This document shows, one piece after another, positions 22,265 to 31,484 of a stretch of DNA of 64,000 bases. The DNA is taken from positions 1 through 64,000 of the forward strand of contig NRSV01000022.1 in the NCBI GenBank assembly GCA_002286855.1, written 5' to 3'. The stretch's first letter is position 1, and every line of letters begins with the position of its first letter. A program made the translations under genes and the position numbers. Origin of the DNA: Bipolaris cookei. Its lineage: Eukaryota; Ascomycota; Dothideomycetes; Pleosporales; Pleosporaceae. The notes below the pieces were generated by a model that saw only the letters and a program-made list of their open reading frames with translations, was not told where the DNA came from and made no database searches.

Positions 22265-22808
22265 ATGCATATACTTCACCGTTTTCTTCTCCTACTATTT
22301 AACATGGCTATCTTTGCCCAATGTATGCCAACGAACGATCTGCTCCCACGAGGTCAATGTTTTAGCAGCACGAGCTCTAGAAGTTCTCCCCCGGCAGCCC
22401 TCCCGCCCGTTGACATCAACATTACCCCAAATATCAACAACGCCCGCGATATCGAACTACTTCCTTGGACTGCTGGACAAGGAACTCCAGGTCATACCTG
22501 GCGATGGAGGGCCGCAGGTACCCAGGGAGGTCCTGTTGTCCAAGTCCAGTTATACGGCTACTATGGTGCTCACGTGGAACTGCGAATGACAGCCCCCCGT
22601 ACTGAAAATAGACCAGCAGTTGAAATGACTCCAAATGAAAATGTTAATGGGGGTGGAAGTGGGGGTTGGGGAGAAGTCCTATGCCTTAATGCTATGAACT
22701 TCAGACGATCTGATATGACATATGTTCTCCATATTTCTATTGGTAAGTAAAATGGTTGAAACTAAAGTTGTGCACTAATTAGTATTAGGAAATATGTATC
22801 GGAACTAA
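22265..22808 (+). CDS. Small secreted two-cysteine protein 2 (SSP2), left copy
   Basis: Two exons: 22265-22742 and 22789-22808, with a 46-nt intron (GTAAGT..TATTAG, ACTAAT branch). The protein is about 165 residues. The first ATG is at 22265; the frame extends upstream only through a TTG. A hydrophobic leader (MHILHRFLLLLFNMAIFAQC) is followed by a short pro-segment ending LLPR, a possible Kex2-type site, directly before GQCF. The mature part has two cysteines near its ends (GQCF and VLCLN), a Ser/Pro-rich start, an alternating hydrophobic pattern typical of beta strands, and a GGGSGGWG loop. The layout recalls the ToxA/Avr2 group of fungal effectors (pro-domain, two terminal cysteines, beta-sandwich). 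This is a weak, structure-level suggestion and not a sequence match. Confidence 0.72.
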
Positions 22809-22875
22809 ACTAAGCAAGGGGTGATACCATCTGTCCCTACGTAACGGGACGCCACAGACACTCTATAACACAATA

Positions 22876-24682
22876 ACGTGGTTCACAAGCGAATGGCTCA
22901 CACTCCACCAGCGCATCGACGCTACAACGTGTTATGTCTTAACAACGCAATTATCCATCAACTTATATTGAATCAGATCTTCAGCTCGTTCTTTTTGATG
23001 TCCAATCGCAACGTGTTGAAAGCCAAAGACGTGCTGCTTCTATCTATAACGTGCCTGAAAGAACTTTGTCTCACCCACGCGCTGGAAAGCGCTCCCGACG
23101 TGACTGCGAAGCGAACTCAAAGTGCCTGAATAAGCTAGAAGAGAAGGCTATAGTTAAGCGTATTCTTGAAGAGTCTGCGCGAGGATTTGCGCCTACAAAG
23201 GCTGACGTTCGAGCAATGGCTAATAAACTGTTGCATGAGCGGGAGAGCAACCCTACTGGCAAGAACTGGGTTGATAACTTTGTTAAGCGAACCCCTGAGC
23301 TCCGTACGCGCTAGATCCGTCCTTATGATCACCAGCGAGCCGCCTGCGAAGATCCAGCGGCTTTTCAGCGCTGGTTCGACCTAGTCCAGGCGACAAAGCA
23401 GAAGTGGAGTATTGTGGACGATGATATCCACAACTTTGACGAAACTGGCTTTATGATGGGCAAGATTTTATCACAGTTAGTTATCACAGGCTCAGAAGGA
23501 TATGGCAAAAAGAAGCGGATCCAGCCAGGTAACCGTGAGTGGGTTACTGTGATCCAAGGCGTGGGCGCTTCGGGTCGCCAGCTACCCCCCTTCGTTATCT
23601 TTGCGGGTAAGGTGCTTATTGACGTCTAGTTTAAAGACCTGCCTACTGACTGGGTCCTTGAAGTCAGTCCCAATGGCTGGACGAACAATCAGCTTGCTCT
23701 TGCCTGGTTAGAGCACTTTGATACCCATACAAAGAGGCATACTATAGACGGATATCGACTACTTATTATCGACGGCCACGAGAGCCACTAGTCAGTCGAT
23801 TTTCAGGATCTTTGCAAGGAGAGAAATAACATTCTTCTTTGCATGCCTGCGCACTCGTCTCACCTATTGCAGCCCCTTGACGTCGCCTGCTTCTCGCCGT
23901 TGAAGCGCAAGTATGGCGACGTAGTTTCGGGCTTGGCACGCAATCGCACCAACTATATTAGTAAAGAGACCTTCCTACCAGCCTTTAAGGCTGCTTTTGA
24001 GCAGTCTATCACGAAGGAGAACATTCAAGCCGGCTTTAGAGGCGCTGGTTCAGTCCCACATGACCCACAGGCTGTGCTATCGAAGCTTGATGTGGTGGTG
24101 CAGACGCCAAAACAATTACCACGACGGGCAGCCGCCTGGGAGGCGCAGACACCACGCAACGCGCGCGAAGTCGAGGCTCAAATTAGTCTTATTCGACAGA
24201 GCTTGAGAAAGTGCCGTGGGTCTTCTGCCAACTCACTTAGCGAGCAGATCACGCAGTTGAGTAAGGGGGCTCAGCAAATGGCACATAAGATGACGCTTAT
24301 AATGGAGGAAATGAGTAGCCTTCGAGAGGCTCTAGATGCATCAAATAAGCGTAAGAGCCACAAGCGTCGATACGTACGGACAGAAGAGACTCTTACTATA
24401 GGGGAGGTACAAGGAGTATCAGCTGAACAGGCGGGTAGCAGTCGTGGCGACGGTGAGAGTGCGTCGAAGAGGGTGCGAGGAGAGAGGCGGTGCGGGCGTT
24501 GCAAGCAGACTAGACACAATGCTCGCACCTGCGCAGTTGAGATAGATAGTGCAAGTGATAGTAGCGATTCTGATAATTAACTTAGTATATTGTAACAGTT
24601 TGTTAACTACAATAAACGTGCGTGATAACGCCTCGACGTCGACGCGCTGATGGGGCGTGAGCCATTCGCTTGTGAACAACGT
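22876..24682 (+). mobile_element. Fot1/pogo-like DNA transposon, full-length copy (B)
   Basis: The element is 1,807 bp, flanked by TA at 22874-22875 and 24683-24684. Terminal inverted repeats of about 45 bp start ACGTGGTTCACAAGCGAA (left) and ACGTTGTTCACAAGCGAA (right, reversed). It sits in the spacer between the two inverted arms, 50 bp inside the left arm's inner edge. It carries one long, stop-interrupted pogo-family transposase frame. Confidence 0.92.
23051..24580 (+). pseudogene. Fot/pogo-like transposase with three in-frame TAG stops
   Basis: One frame runs from the HTH region (NVPERTLSHPRAGKRS-type start) to SASDSSDSDN and is broken only by TAG at 23312, 23627 and 23789. The DDE_1 catalytic domain shows NFDETGFMMGK (first Asp), SPNGWTNNQL, IIDGHESH (second Asp) and PAHSSHLLQPLDVACFSPLKRKY. 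The C-terminus has a coiled, Arg/Lys-rich tail with a CCHC-like CGRCKQTRHNARTC knuckle. There are no frameshifts. Each TAG fits one C-to-T change (CAG or TGG to TAG), the RIP type. The first TAG is shared with copy A, so it predates that divergence. Confidence 0.85.
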
Positions 24683-25884
24683 TAAATGTAATAACAAGCT
24701 AGAAGAACAGAAATTATTAAAGTAGTAGCCTTAAGCTATATATTAATCCTTGCGTGTTAGGACGCCTAGTAAAACGGGTTACTTCTTTTTTTGGGTGTTC
24801 GGCATGCTATCATAATGTATGTGAATTAACAAATCTAGTGCGCATCTTTTCTCTAGCTATCGCTCTTCCACTACTTCAGCGTTATAAGTAGTAGCAAGAT
24901 TCTTTCCCTAGTTAAAGATGACCGATTGAGGTTCAGCACCCGTCCACGTTAGAAAGTAATGATCCGTGCAGGGCGCTGATCACGTGACATACTATCTAGC
25001 CAAGACTATACTATCTATGGATGGCAGAGGGAAGGTGTAAGTAGTTGAGTGTATGTGAAGTATTATATATTGTCTTGTGTATAATGCTAGGAGCAAGTTC
25101 TGTCGCACGCGGCGGTGCGGTAAAAATTGATGTGTCTATTGTTTCTGCTATTGTGTGTGAGGGGCTGCGCAAAGGTTGCCGATGCCTGGTAACAAGATTG
25201 TATTCGATAGAGAATTAAGCTTCTGAGCTACGTAGCTATCTATATACAGTGCTAGCTGCCTGTGCGCAATCGGGCCGATATGGCCTAGTCGTTCTGGGTG
25301 TCGGTCGGAGCGCGCCGAGTCTTGCCGAGTCTCGGTGCTCTAGGTGGCATCCGGATTTTAGGAGCAGGTCGAGATTCCATCGAGGAACAACACACCAACT
25401 AGGCTCTAGCCTATCACATTGTGAGAGGTTTGAGCAGACAGAAGCAAGAATATCAAGACAGTATTGTTGTAGATAAGCTACTCAGCTATTCTACGACAGA
25501 ATCCGGATGCGCAGTCCACACCCGGACTCTGCGATCAATCAAGTCTATAGTCGATCTATCAAGACTATAATCGATCAATAGACATCTATCTATGACGCTA
25601 TAGATTACGCAAGCTACTACTAGATAGACTCTTCTAGAATCTATTCTAGCTAATATATATAGTAGTAGGATAGCAAGTAGATAGAAGACAGAGCACTTCA
25701 CACAAGATCAATTCACACTACCAACGATCAATCAATTAGTGTTTCTTCCCTAGCACATATCTTCTCTCTCTAGAATCTCTCGATCAAGCTGGCTCTGAGT
25801 CTACTACGGACAAGTAGAAGGCAGAGACCTCTACCTCTGAGTCGATAGTAGAACAAGCAGCACCCTACACTTTGACAAGTATTC

Positions 25885-26020
25885 AGACGAATCCTTAAGG
25901 AGCCCTTAAGGGGCTGGACGAGGTCTATATATGCTACATGTGCCTGGGGCGCTGTTGGCCCGAGGGGTCTCCGATGGGGTCCCGAGAGCTGTCCTGGATT
26001 CATGTCGGAGACGTGTGACA
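25885..26020 (+). repeat. Dispersed repeat fragment, also at 29916-30045
   Basis: Starts AGACGAATCCTT and ends in TGACA; it shares scattered blocks with the copy outside the right arm, such as AGACGAATCCTT and the stretch around CCGATGG. Probably the end of an old LTR. The family is not identified. Confidence 0.5.
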
Positions 26021-26030
26021 GCTATCTACT

Positions 26031-26118
26031 TGTTACAAGTAACAAGAAGGGTTCTATCCTTGACAAAGGATGGAGAGTCTGAGGGCCTATGAACGTCCAC
26101 GTCAAGGAGAGAACCCTA
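26031..26118 (+). repeat. Truncated 5' end of the TGTTAC-type LTR
   Basis: About 88 bp matching the start of the LTRs at 686 and 29341 (TGTTACAAGTAACA, then TCCTTGAC and GTCCACGTCA). It stops exactly at the inner edge of the right inverted arm, so the arm's arrival or formation interrupted this LTR. I could not find its missing 3' part just outside the arm. Confidence 0.6.
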
Positions 26119-26135
26119 ATCACCCCTTGCTTAGT

Positions 26136-26679
26136 TTAGTTCCGATACATATTTCCTAATACTAATTAGTGCACAACTTTAGTTTCAACCATTTTACTTA
26201 CCAATAGAAATATGGAGAACATATGTCATATCAGATCGTCTGAAGTTCATAGCATTAAGGCATAGGACTTCTCCCCAACCCCCACTTCCACCCCCATTAA
26301 CATTTTCATTTGGAGTCATTTCAACTGCTGGTCTATTTTCAGTACGGGGGGCTGTCATTCGCAGTTCCACGTGAGCACCATAGTAGCCGTATAACTGGAC
26401 TTGGACAACAGGACCTCCCTGGGTACCTGCGGCCCTCCATCGCCAGGTATGACCTGGAGTTCCTTGTCCAGCAGTCCAAGGAAGTAGTTCGATATCGCGG
26501 GCGTTGTTGATATTTGGGGTAATGTTGATGTCAACGGGCGGGAGGGCTGCCGGGGGAGAACTTCTAGAGCTCGTGCTGCTAAAACATTGACCTCGTGGGA
26601 GCAGATCGTTCGTTGGCATACATTGGGCAAAGATAGCCATGTTAAATAGTAGGAGAAGAAAACGGTGAAGTATATGCAT
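26136..26679 (-). CDS. Small secreted two-cysteine protein 2 (SSP2), right copy
   Basis: Exons 26202-26679 and 26136-26155 mirror the left copy exactly, and the translated product is identical (about 165 residues, signal peptide, LLPR pro-site, two mature cysteines). Both copies therefore look functional. The gene ends 17 bp from the inner edge of the arm, so the duplicated block includes almost no 3' flank. Terminator elements may differ between the copies. See the left copy for the fold suggestion and its limits. Confidence 0.72.
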
Positions 26680-27223
26680 AATGCAGGTTAATGTCAAGAG
26701 AAGCAATTGACGTAACTCAGTAAGTTTGTAGATAGGTTATGTTTAAGAAAAGCAATGCAGTGGTGGTAAGTGGTAGTGGCTTTTTATATTAGGCGGTGGA
26801 GACCTTTTTAATAGTAGTTAGTAAGAAACCTAAGACATAAACTACTTACCTGATAGAGGCTCCATGCCAAGACTACTTTATTCTAAATCTTAGGTATACT
26901 CTTACAATACTTCCCGTGTAACTTCCCGCGTTGCTTCTCACGTCACTTCTCACGGCACTTCCCGCGTCACTTTCTACGTCACTTTTATTAAGGCAATATA
27001 AGTCTAGCTAAAATTACGCCGATTACGTAATTTTATTTAGGGCACTAAACTTAAGCTACTTAGGGCACTAAACTTAAGCACTTAGAGCATTAAACTTAAG
27101 CTACTTATAATCCCTAACGTCTCTTATCTTAGAAGTATAAGCAAGTTAAGTTATAAAGCTCGCCTTTGTTCCTCCTTCTAATTATTATTCTATTGCAAAA
27201 GAATCAACTAAACGCATATTACT
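26680..27223. promoter_or_regulatory. Bidirectional promoter, right copy
   Basis: Mirror of 21721-22264. The 12-mer array is at 26911-26982 and the 22-23-mer array at about 27034-27102. The sequence appears unchanged between the two arms. Confidence 0.58.
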
Positions 27224-27735
27224 ATGTACACTTACTTCTTTTTTACGGCTGCTTTAGCCATTCTGCCTTCTGTACAGGCTGCTCCAAAGGGCCACGAAAT
27301 ACCATCTGGCAATTGGATTGAGCTTGATTGTTACGTTGCCAACGTTCAGGTTGATGGCAAATTTGTGGACCAAAACCGTAGCCTTAAATACGATTGGCAG
27401 CTCACTGAGCAAACCTGCGTTAATAATTATAAGGGTCTTGTAAGTAACAGCATTCACTATTTAAATATAAGCCCTAACTTTATATAGGCAAACTATGACA
27501 ATGGAAAGGGCAGAGTAAGATATAATCTATAATTATGGGAAATGTTGCTAACCAATTCAAGTGCGTCTCTATCAGTCCTGACGGCTTGAGTGGTACTAAT
27601 TGGTGGAATAATTGTGTTAAGCAAGCTGCTAATGGTTGGTATGATGTTGATGGGGCAACTGGAAATATTGTTGTCTCTCACGATCCTTATAAGAGTACTT
27701 GGGCTGAGGGTCGTGGTTATCCGTATTCTGGTTAG
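27224..27735 (+). CDS. Small secreted cysteine protein 1 (SSP1), right copy
   Basis: Exons 27224-27439, 27488-27514 and 27562-27735, total 138 residues. This copy reads on the plus strand, so the splice logic is easiest to check here. Exon 1 ends after YKGL. Exon 2 gives ANYDNGKGR. Exon 3 begins CVSISPDG and ends GRGYPYSG. Without splicing intron 2 there is a TAA within six codons. The signal peptide and four mature cysteines are identical to the left copy. The reading frame after intron 2 also has its own ATG at 27535, but it lacks a signal peptide and is unlikely to be a start. Confidence 0.75.
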
Positions 27736-27744
27736 CAGATATTA

Positions 27745-29154
27745 CGGAGGTGCCTTTCGAAAGTATTGTCTGTCAAGAATAATCTAGCCGAAGTACCGCC
27801 GCCTTGGCAGAGGCTTGTCTCTCTCTATGTACTCATTGCCACCCTGTAGCTCAATTATCTTTTGAACATCTACAAGAATTTGCTCAATCCAAGTTTGGAT
27901 CTTAAGTTGCGAGAGATCTCTCTAGCATTTCTGCCAGATTCTAACTGCCTTAACCTTTGACTGCGGAGCTCCTTTCTTTGTAGTCTCTCTCTTCATATAG
28001 AACCAGCATGGCTCAATACAGTTACAGTCTGGAGCGTTGCCAGGCCAAAGTAGTCTCTCGACGTTCGATAGACTATAGACAACGTTCTGATACTGGTGGG
28101 CGTGCCCAGGTGCCTTATCCTCCATAACTACGGTCTGAGGCCTGTCTTGGAGGCACTCTTTGGCGAAAGGAATCAGCTTTGGGATTAGAACGCAGCTCTG
28201 ATATATCCACCAGTCTATAGTACCTTTAGACGAACGTACTAGCTTGCCTGTCTCCTCTGTCCATCTCCATTGAGGCTTCCTGCCAGGCTTATTACGTAGT
28301 CCTGTTCTTCTCATAGATGTGGACAGCTCCCACTCCTCTCGCTGGAGAGGCTCGAGATCAGCGTTGAGCTGCTCAATCTTCCGAGCAGCGTCTTTTTTCT
28401 CCACGTTTGTCTCTGGCTGATAGACATGGCATGGACCCTTTTTGTCATACGAGAAACAGCTCCAGAACATAAATTCCGAGTATCCCCTCCGCCTCTCACG
28501 GATACAGCTCTTGACTACTCTCTCGTCTGCTTTTCTCCAGATGACATTCTTCCAGTCTTCTAATGTCCAGTCCTTGTGATCAAGCGCCCACTTAAGACGA
28601 GCACTCCTCATCTCCTGTGTCAACCGAGGCTTCCTCGTCGGCTTGGTCTTTCTGTATCCTGCCTCTCTCAATACTCTCCAGACTGTAGTGCGTGATATAT
28701 TGACTCCTTGAAGACTGAGAGCACCAGCAACATCAGCACAGCTTTTCTCTCGTCCGTATCTATCACGTCGTACTTGTTGAATTATCTGCACCTTCACCTC
28801 GTCCGTCTGCTTTGAAGATCGGCCAGAGCGAGGGGCGTCTTGTACGTGCTCTGGGAGGATCTTAAGAGAACGTTTGGCTCGAAACCAGCCTCAATAGCTC
28901 TACTATAGATACGATTGACCGTACGAGGATGAACACCAGTGAGCTCAGAGATCTGTGATGTAGACTTGCCAACAGAAGGTGACTTCAACGCCACACTCAA
29001 GGTTCGGGTGTAAGTATCAGTATTAGGAGACATTGTAACGATAGATACAGATAAATTGTAAAGCTACTCAGCATCAAGGGTAGAATTGCGCCAAGAAGAG
29101 TTACGCCGAAGTGCCGAGGTTAGCGTGGGACAAAACTTTTGTGAGACACCTCCG
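27745..29154 (-). mobile_element. Tc1-like DNA transposon, right copy
   Basis: Mirror of the left copy (19790-21199), flanked by TA at 27743-27744 and 29155-29156. It has the same CGGAGGTG ends and the same disrupted transposase. The two Tc1 copies face away from each other at the outer ends of the composite structure. Confidence 0.9.
27784..29033 (-). pseudogene. Tc1-like transposase, right copy, same lesions
   Basis: Identical translated segments to the left copy: the HTH part 28794-29033, the catalytic part below 28869, the frameshift near 28860-28883 and the in-frame TAG at 27922-27924. Shared lesions show the transposase was already dead when the arm was duplicated, so any mobilisation needed enzyme from another locus. 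Confidence 0.8.
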
Positions 29155-29340
29155 TACGAACCTGAAAATCATCACGTGGTAAGTGAGAGCTGTGACCAAA
29201 CCTTACGTACGAAAGGGGCTAAGCAAGTAAAGGGGCATAAGAGATGCGCGTGTACGTAGCTCTATAGTCTTCATCTTTCTTCTTCTGTATAACAGGTGAA
29301 TGCATACTCATTGGTTAGGCCTCTCCGCCCATAACAAGAA

Positions 29341-29805
29341 TGTTACAGAGATAACAAGAAAGGGGCTCTCCTTGACGCGGGACAAGAGGAACGAGAGAGC
29401 ACGAGTGGTTATGGTGCTACAAAGCTCCGCGTCAGAAGGTAACGGATCACCGCGGGGCTCGGGGTCACGTGATGTGCCATCTCGCCAAGGCCGGCCATCT
29501 GAGATGGCAGTGCATGAAGAGATGGCAGGACGAAAGCAATGAGGATATAAGGATGGATGGATTTCATTATTTACTCTCGTTGTGGTCAACTCAAATTGTA
29601 CTTTCTTACTAGTTACTTTACTTAACAAGATTGTTACTCGTTAGTCTATAGCAATATAGATTAGTGTTTGTCAAAACCCCCGGTTACATCCATAACTCTT
29701 TTCCACTAAGAATCGCCAGACAACCTCACGGAACACTAGCGTAAAGCTCACCGGCCTTGGTGTGGGACCCGGCAAGAGAAGTATAGATCCAGACCCCGTG
29801 TAACA
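29341..29805 (+). repeat. Solo LTR with 5-bp target duplication AAGAA
   Basis: The LTR starts TGTTACAGAGATAACA and ends GTGTAACA. The five bases before it (29336-29340) and after it (29806-29810) are both AAGAA, a clean target site duplication. There is no internal retroelement sequence, so it arose by recombination between two LTRs. It is better preserved than the relative at 686-1180, which shares its 3' half. Confidence 0.85.
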
Positions 29806-29810
29806 AAGAA

Positions 29811-30848
29811 ACAATAACTACATATTAAGTCACTGCACCAACGCATGCAGCATAAGGCTAAGCACCTTATGGGGTATTTCGCAGATAGGCAGAAAATATA
29901 TCAGTTAGTGAATTAAGACGAATCCTTGAGGAGTTACCTCAAGTTCAAATGAGACTATAATCTATGCACGTGACTGTGGCTTCGCTGGCCGAGGGATATC
30001 CGATGGATCCCCGAGGGTTGGCCTTCAGTTCAGAGTATCGTGACACATCTAGCCATAGAGGCTTCCAGGAAGCCGTGGTTATGCGCCACATCTACTCTTA
30101 GCGCGACGACTGCCATAAGTTACTGTAGTCTCGAATTCGTTATAGCGGCGTATAGCGATATCTGAGCACGCTACTGCAGGCTGCCTGCATGCCAAGTACT
30201 ACTAACAGCGCACGTCCCAGGGGACGCGTTTTGACGATTCTACCATTTACGCAGAGAAACTGCCAGGATGTATACTTATAACTCTAAATTGACTTTTTAA
30301 GACTACAGTCTTAACCTTTGCTATCTCAGCTTTCTTTCTAGTCTACAGAGCTGTTCACAGAAGTGTACTATCGTGGAGGAGTAGGGGGTGTTCGAGGATA
30401 GTTAAAAGACGGCCTTGACAGAATGAACGACAGCACAGCCAACAACGCGCTTTTTAGCATCGGAGGCTAACGTGCTAGGAAAGCAAGAGCTGCACAGTAA
30501 ATACGCATTGCGCTTGTCTATATACAAGCACGCTGTGAACGGTCCGAGGGTCCGGAAGAGAAAGCGTCCCGTCACACCGTGCGTCCCGGCACGTAGGGAT
30601 GGACGTTAGACGTGCGCAAGTAACTTTGGTCAATACTTACAACCATCTGTGCGCGCACATGCTAGAATAAGAACGGGTTCGCATCCAATACAGCGCGTGT
30701 TCGAACATGCTATAGAAACTCAAAAGTGGCTTACCAAATTCCGACTAGTGTTTCCGAAAAAAAGCACTCCATCGGGTTCTTCGCATAGCAGACGTTTTAA
30801 TACGCGACACATCAAACGGCACTCTTTCTTGTGGTCCACACACGCACA
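29811..30848. other. Repeat remnant and CSL4 upstream region
   Basis: 29916-30045 is the second copy of the fragment at 25885-26020. The rest, up to the CSL4 start codon, shows no gene I can support. Confidence 0.45.
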
Positions 30849-31484
30849 ATGGCACTACCATCCATAGCTCTACCGGGCCAGCTTCTCGGCAGCATTGAAA
30901 AGTACTCTCCGGGCCCCGGGACGCACATTTATGAATCGCAAATCTACGCCTCAATAGCAGGACCAGTGGTGTCCGTAGGCTCAGCACCACAACCGACACC
31001 AGGGAGCAACAAAACCAAGCTACCACCTCTCGTCGCGATAACCCGGCCGCCCACCTTCAGCGAACCAGGTATCCTAGGCCCCAACTCGGGGGGCGGTGTG
31101 CCCCTGCTGCCCACGGTCTCCAGCACAGTACTAGTCCGCATAACGCGTTTGGGCCCACGCTTCGCCTCGTGCGAGATCCTCGTCGTCGACGACGCCGTAT
31201 GCCGGGAAGCCTTCATCGCGCAGATTCGGCGCGAAGATATTCGCGCAACGGAAAAGGACAAGACCAAGATTGAAGAGAGCTTCCGCGTGGGCGACTTGGT
31301 GCGCGGCACCGTGATTAGCCTGGGTGACAGCGGAAACTATTACGTTGCGACTGATCGGAATGAGTATGGTGTTGTACTTGCTAGGAGCGAGGAAGGGCGC
31401 GTCATGCACCCTGTTAGCTGGAGGGAATTTAGGGACCCAGTTAGTGGAAAGACAGAGTTAAGGAAGGCAGCGAAGCCGTTTTGA
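30849..31484 (+). CDS. CSL4: Exosome complex subunit Csl4
   Basis: A single exon of 211 residues, starting MALPSIALPGQLLG. Csl4 is one of the three S1/KH cap proteins of the RNA exosome, which degrades and trims RNA 3'-5' in nucleus and cytoplasm. The N-terminal domain (PGQLLGS, GTHIYESQIYASIAGPV) leads into the S1 domain (about residues 95-180: VLVRITRLGPRFASCEILVV, REDIRATEKDKTKIEESFRVGDLVRGTVISLGD). The end is Csl4-like, YYVATDRNEYGVVLARSEEG, although no zinc-binding cysteine set is visible, as in several fungal Csl4 proteins. The in-frame upstream GTG codon (30831) is ignored in favour of the ATG. Confidence 0.93.
   Translation: MALPSIALPGQLLGSIEKYSPGPGTHIYESQIYASIAGPVVSVGSAPQPTPGSNKTKLPPLVAITRPPTFSEPGILGPNSGGGVPLLPTVSSTVLVRITRLGPRFASCEILVVDDAVCREAFIAQIRREDIRATEKDKTKIEESFRVGDLVRGTVISLGDSGNYYVATDRNEYGVVLARSEEGRVMHPVSWREFRDPVSGKTELRKAAKPF

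Larger units (their letters stand above)
19788..22825 (+). repeat. Left arm of a 3,038-bp inverted repeat
   Basis: Every position x in this arm pairs with 48944-x in 26119-29156, with no length change. All open frames on both strands translate identically in the two arms. The outer edge is the TA plus terminal repeat of a Tc1-like element. The inner edge lies 17 bp beyond the stop codon of the second secreted-protein gene: the copies agree through GGGGTGAT and differ from the next base. The arm therefore contains one Tc1-like element and two small genes as a unit. Confidence 0.93.
24683..26118. other. Spacer between the arms: LTR debris and a possible tRNA-derived segment
   Basis: No gene. 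About 24911-25060 resembles a decayed version of the 686-1180 LTR (CCACGTTAGAAAGTAATGA, TCACGTGACAT). About 25279-25375 has possible RNA polymerase III A and B boxes. The part from 25885 to 26020 repeats at 29916-30045. A TGTTACAAGTAACA LTR start at 26031 runs into the right arm's inner edge and is cut off there. Confidence 0.5.
26119..29156 (-). repeat. Right arm of the 3,038-bp inverted repeat
   Basis: Mirror image of 19788-22825 (coordinates sum to 48944). The outer edge is the TA beside the Tc1-like terminal repeat. The inner edge lies beside an interrupted LTR. No length difference and no translated difference from the left arm is visible, which implies a very recent duplication, gene conversion or an assembly duplication. 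Confidence 0.93.
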
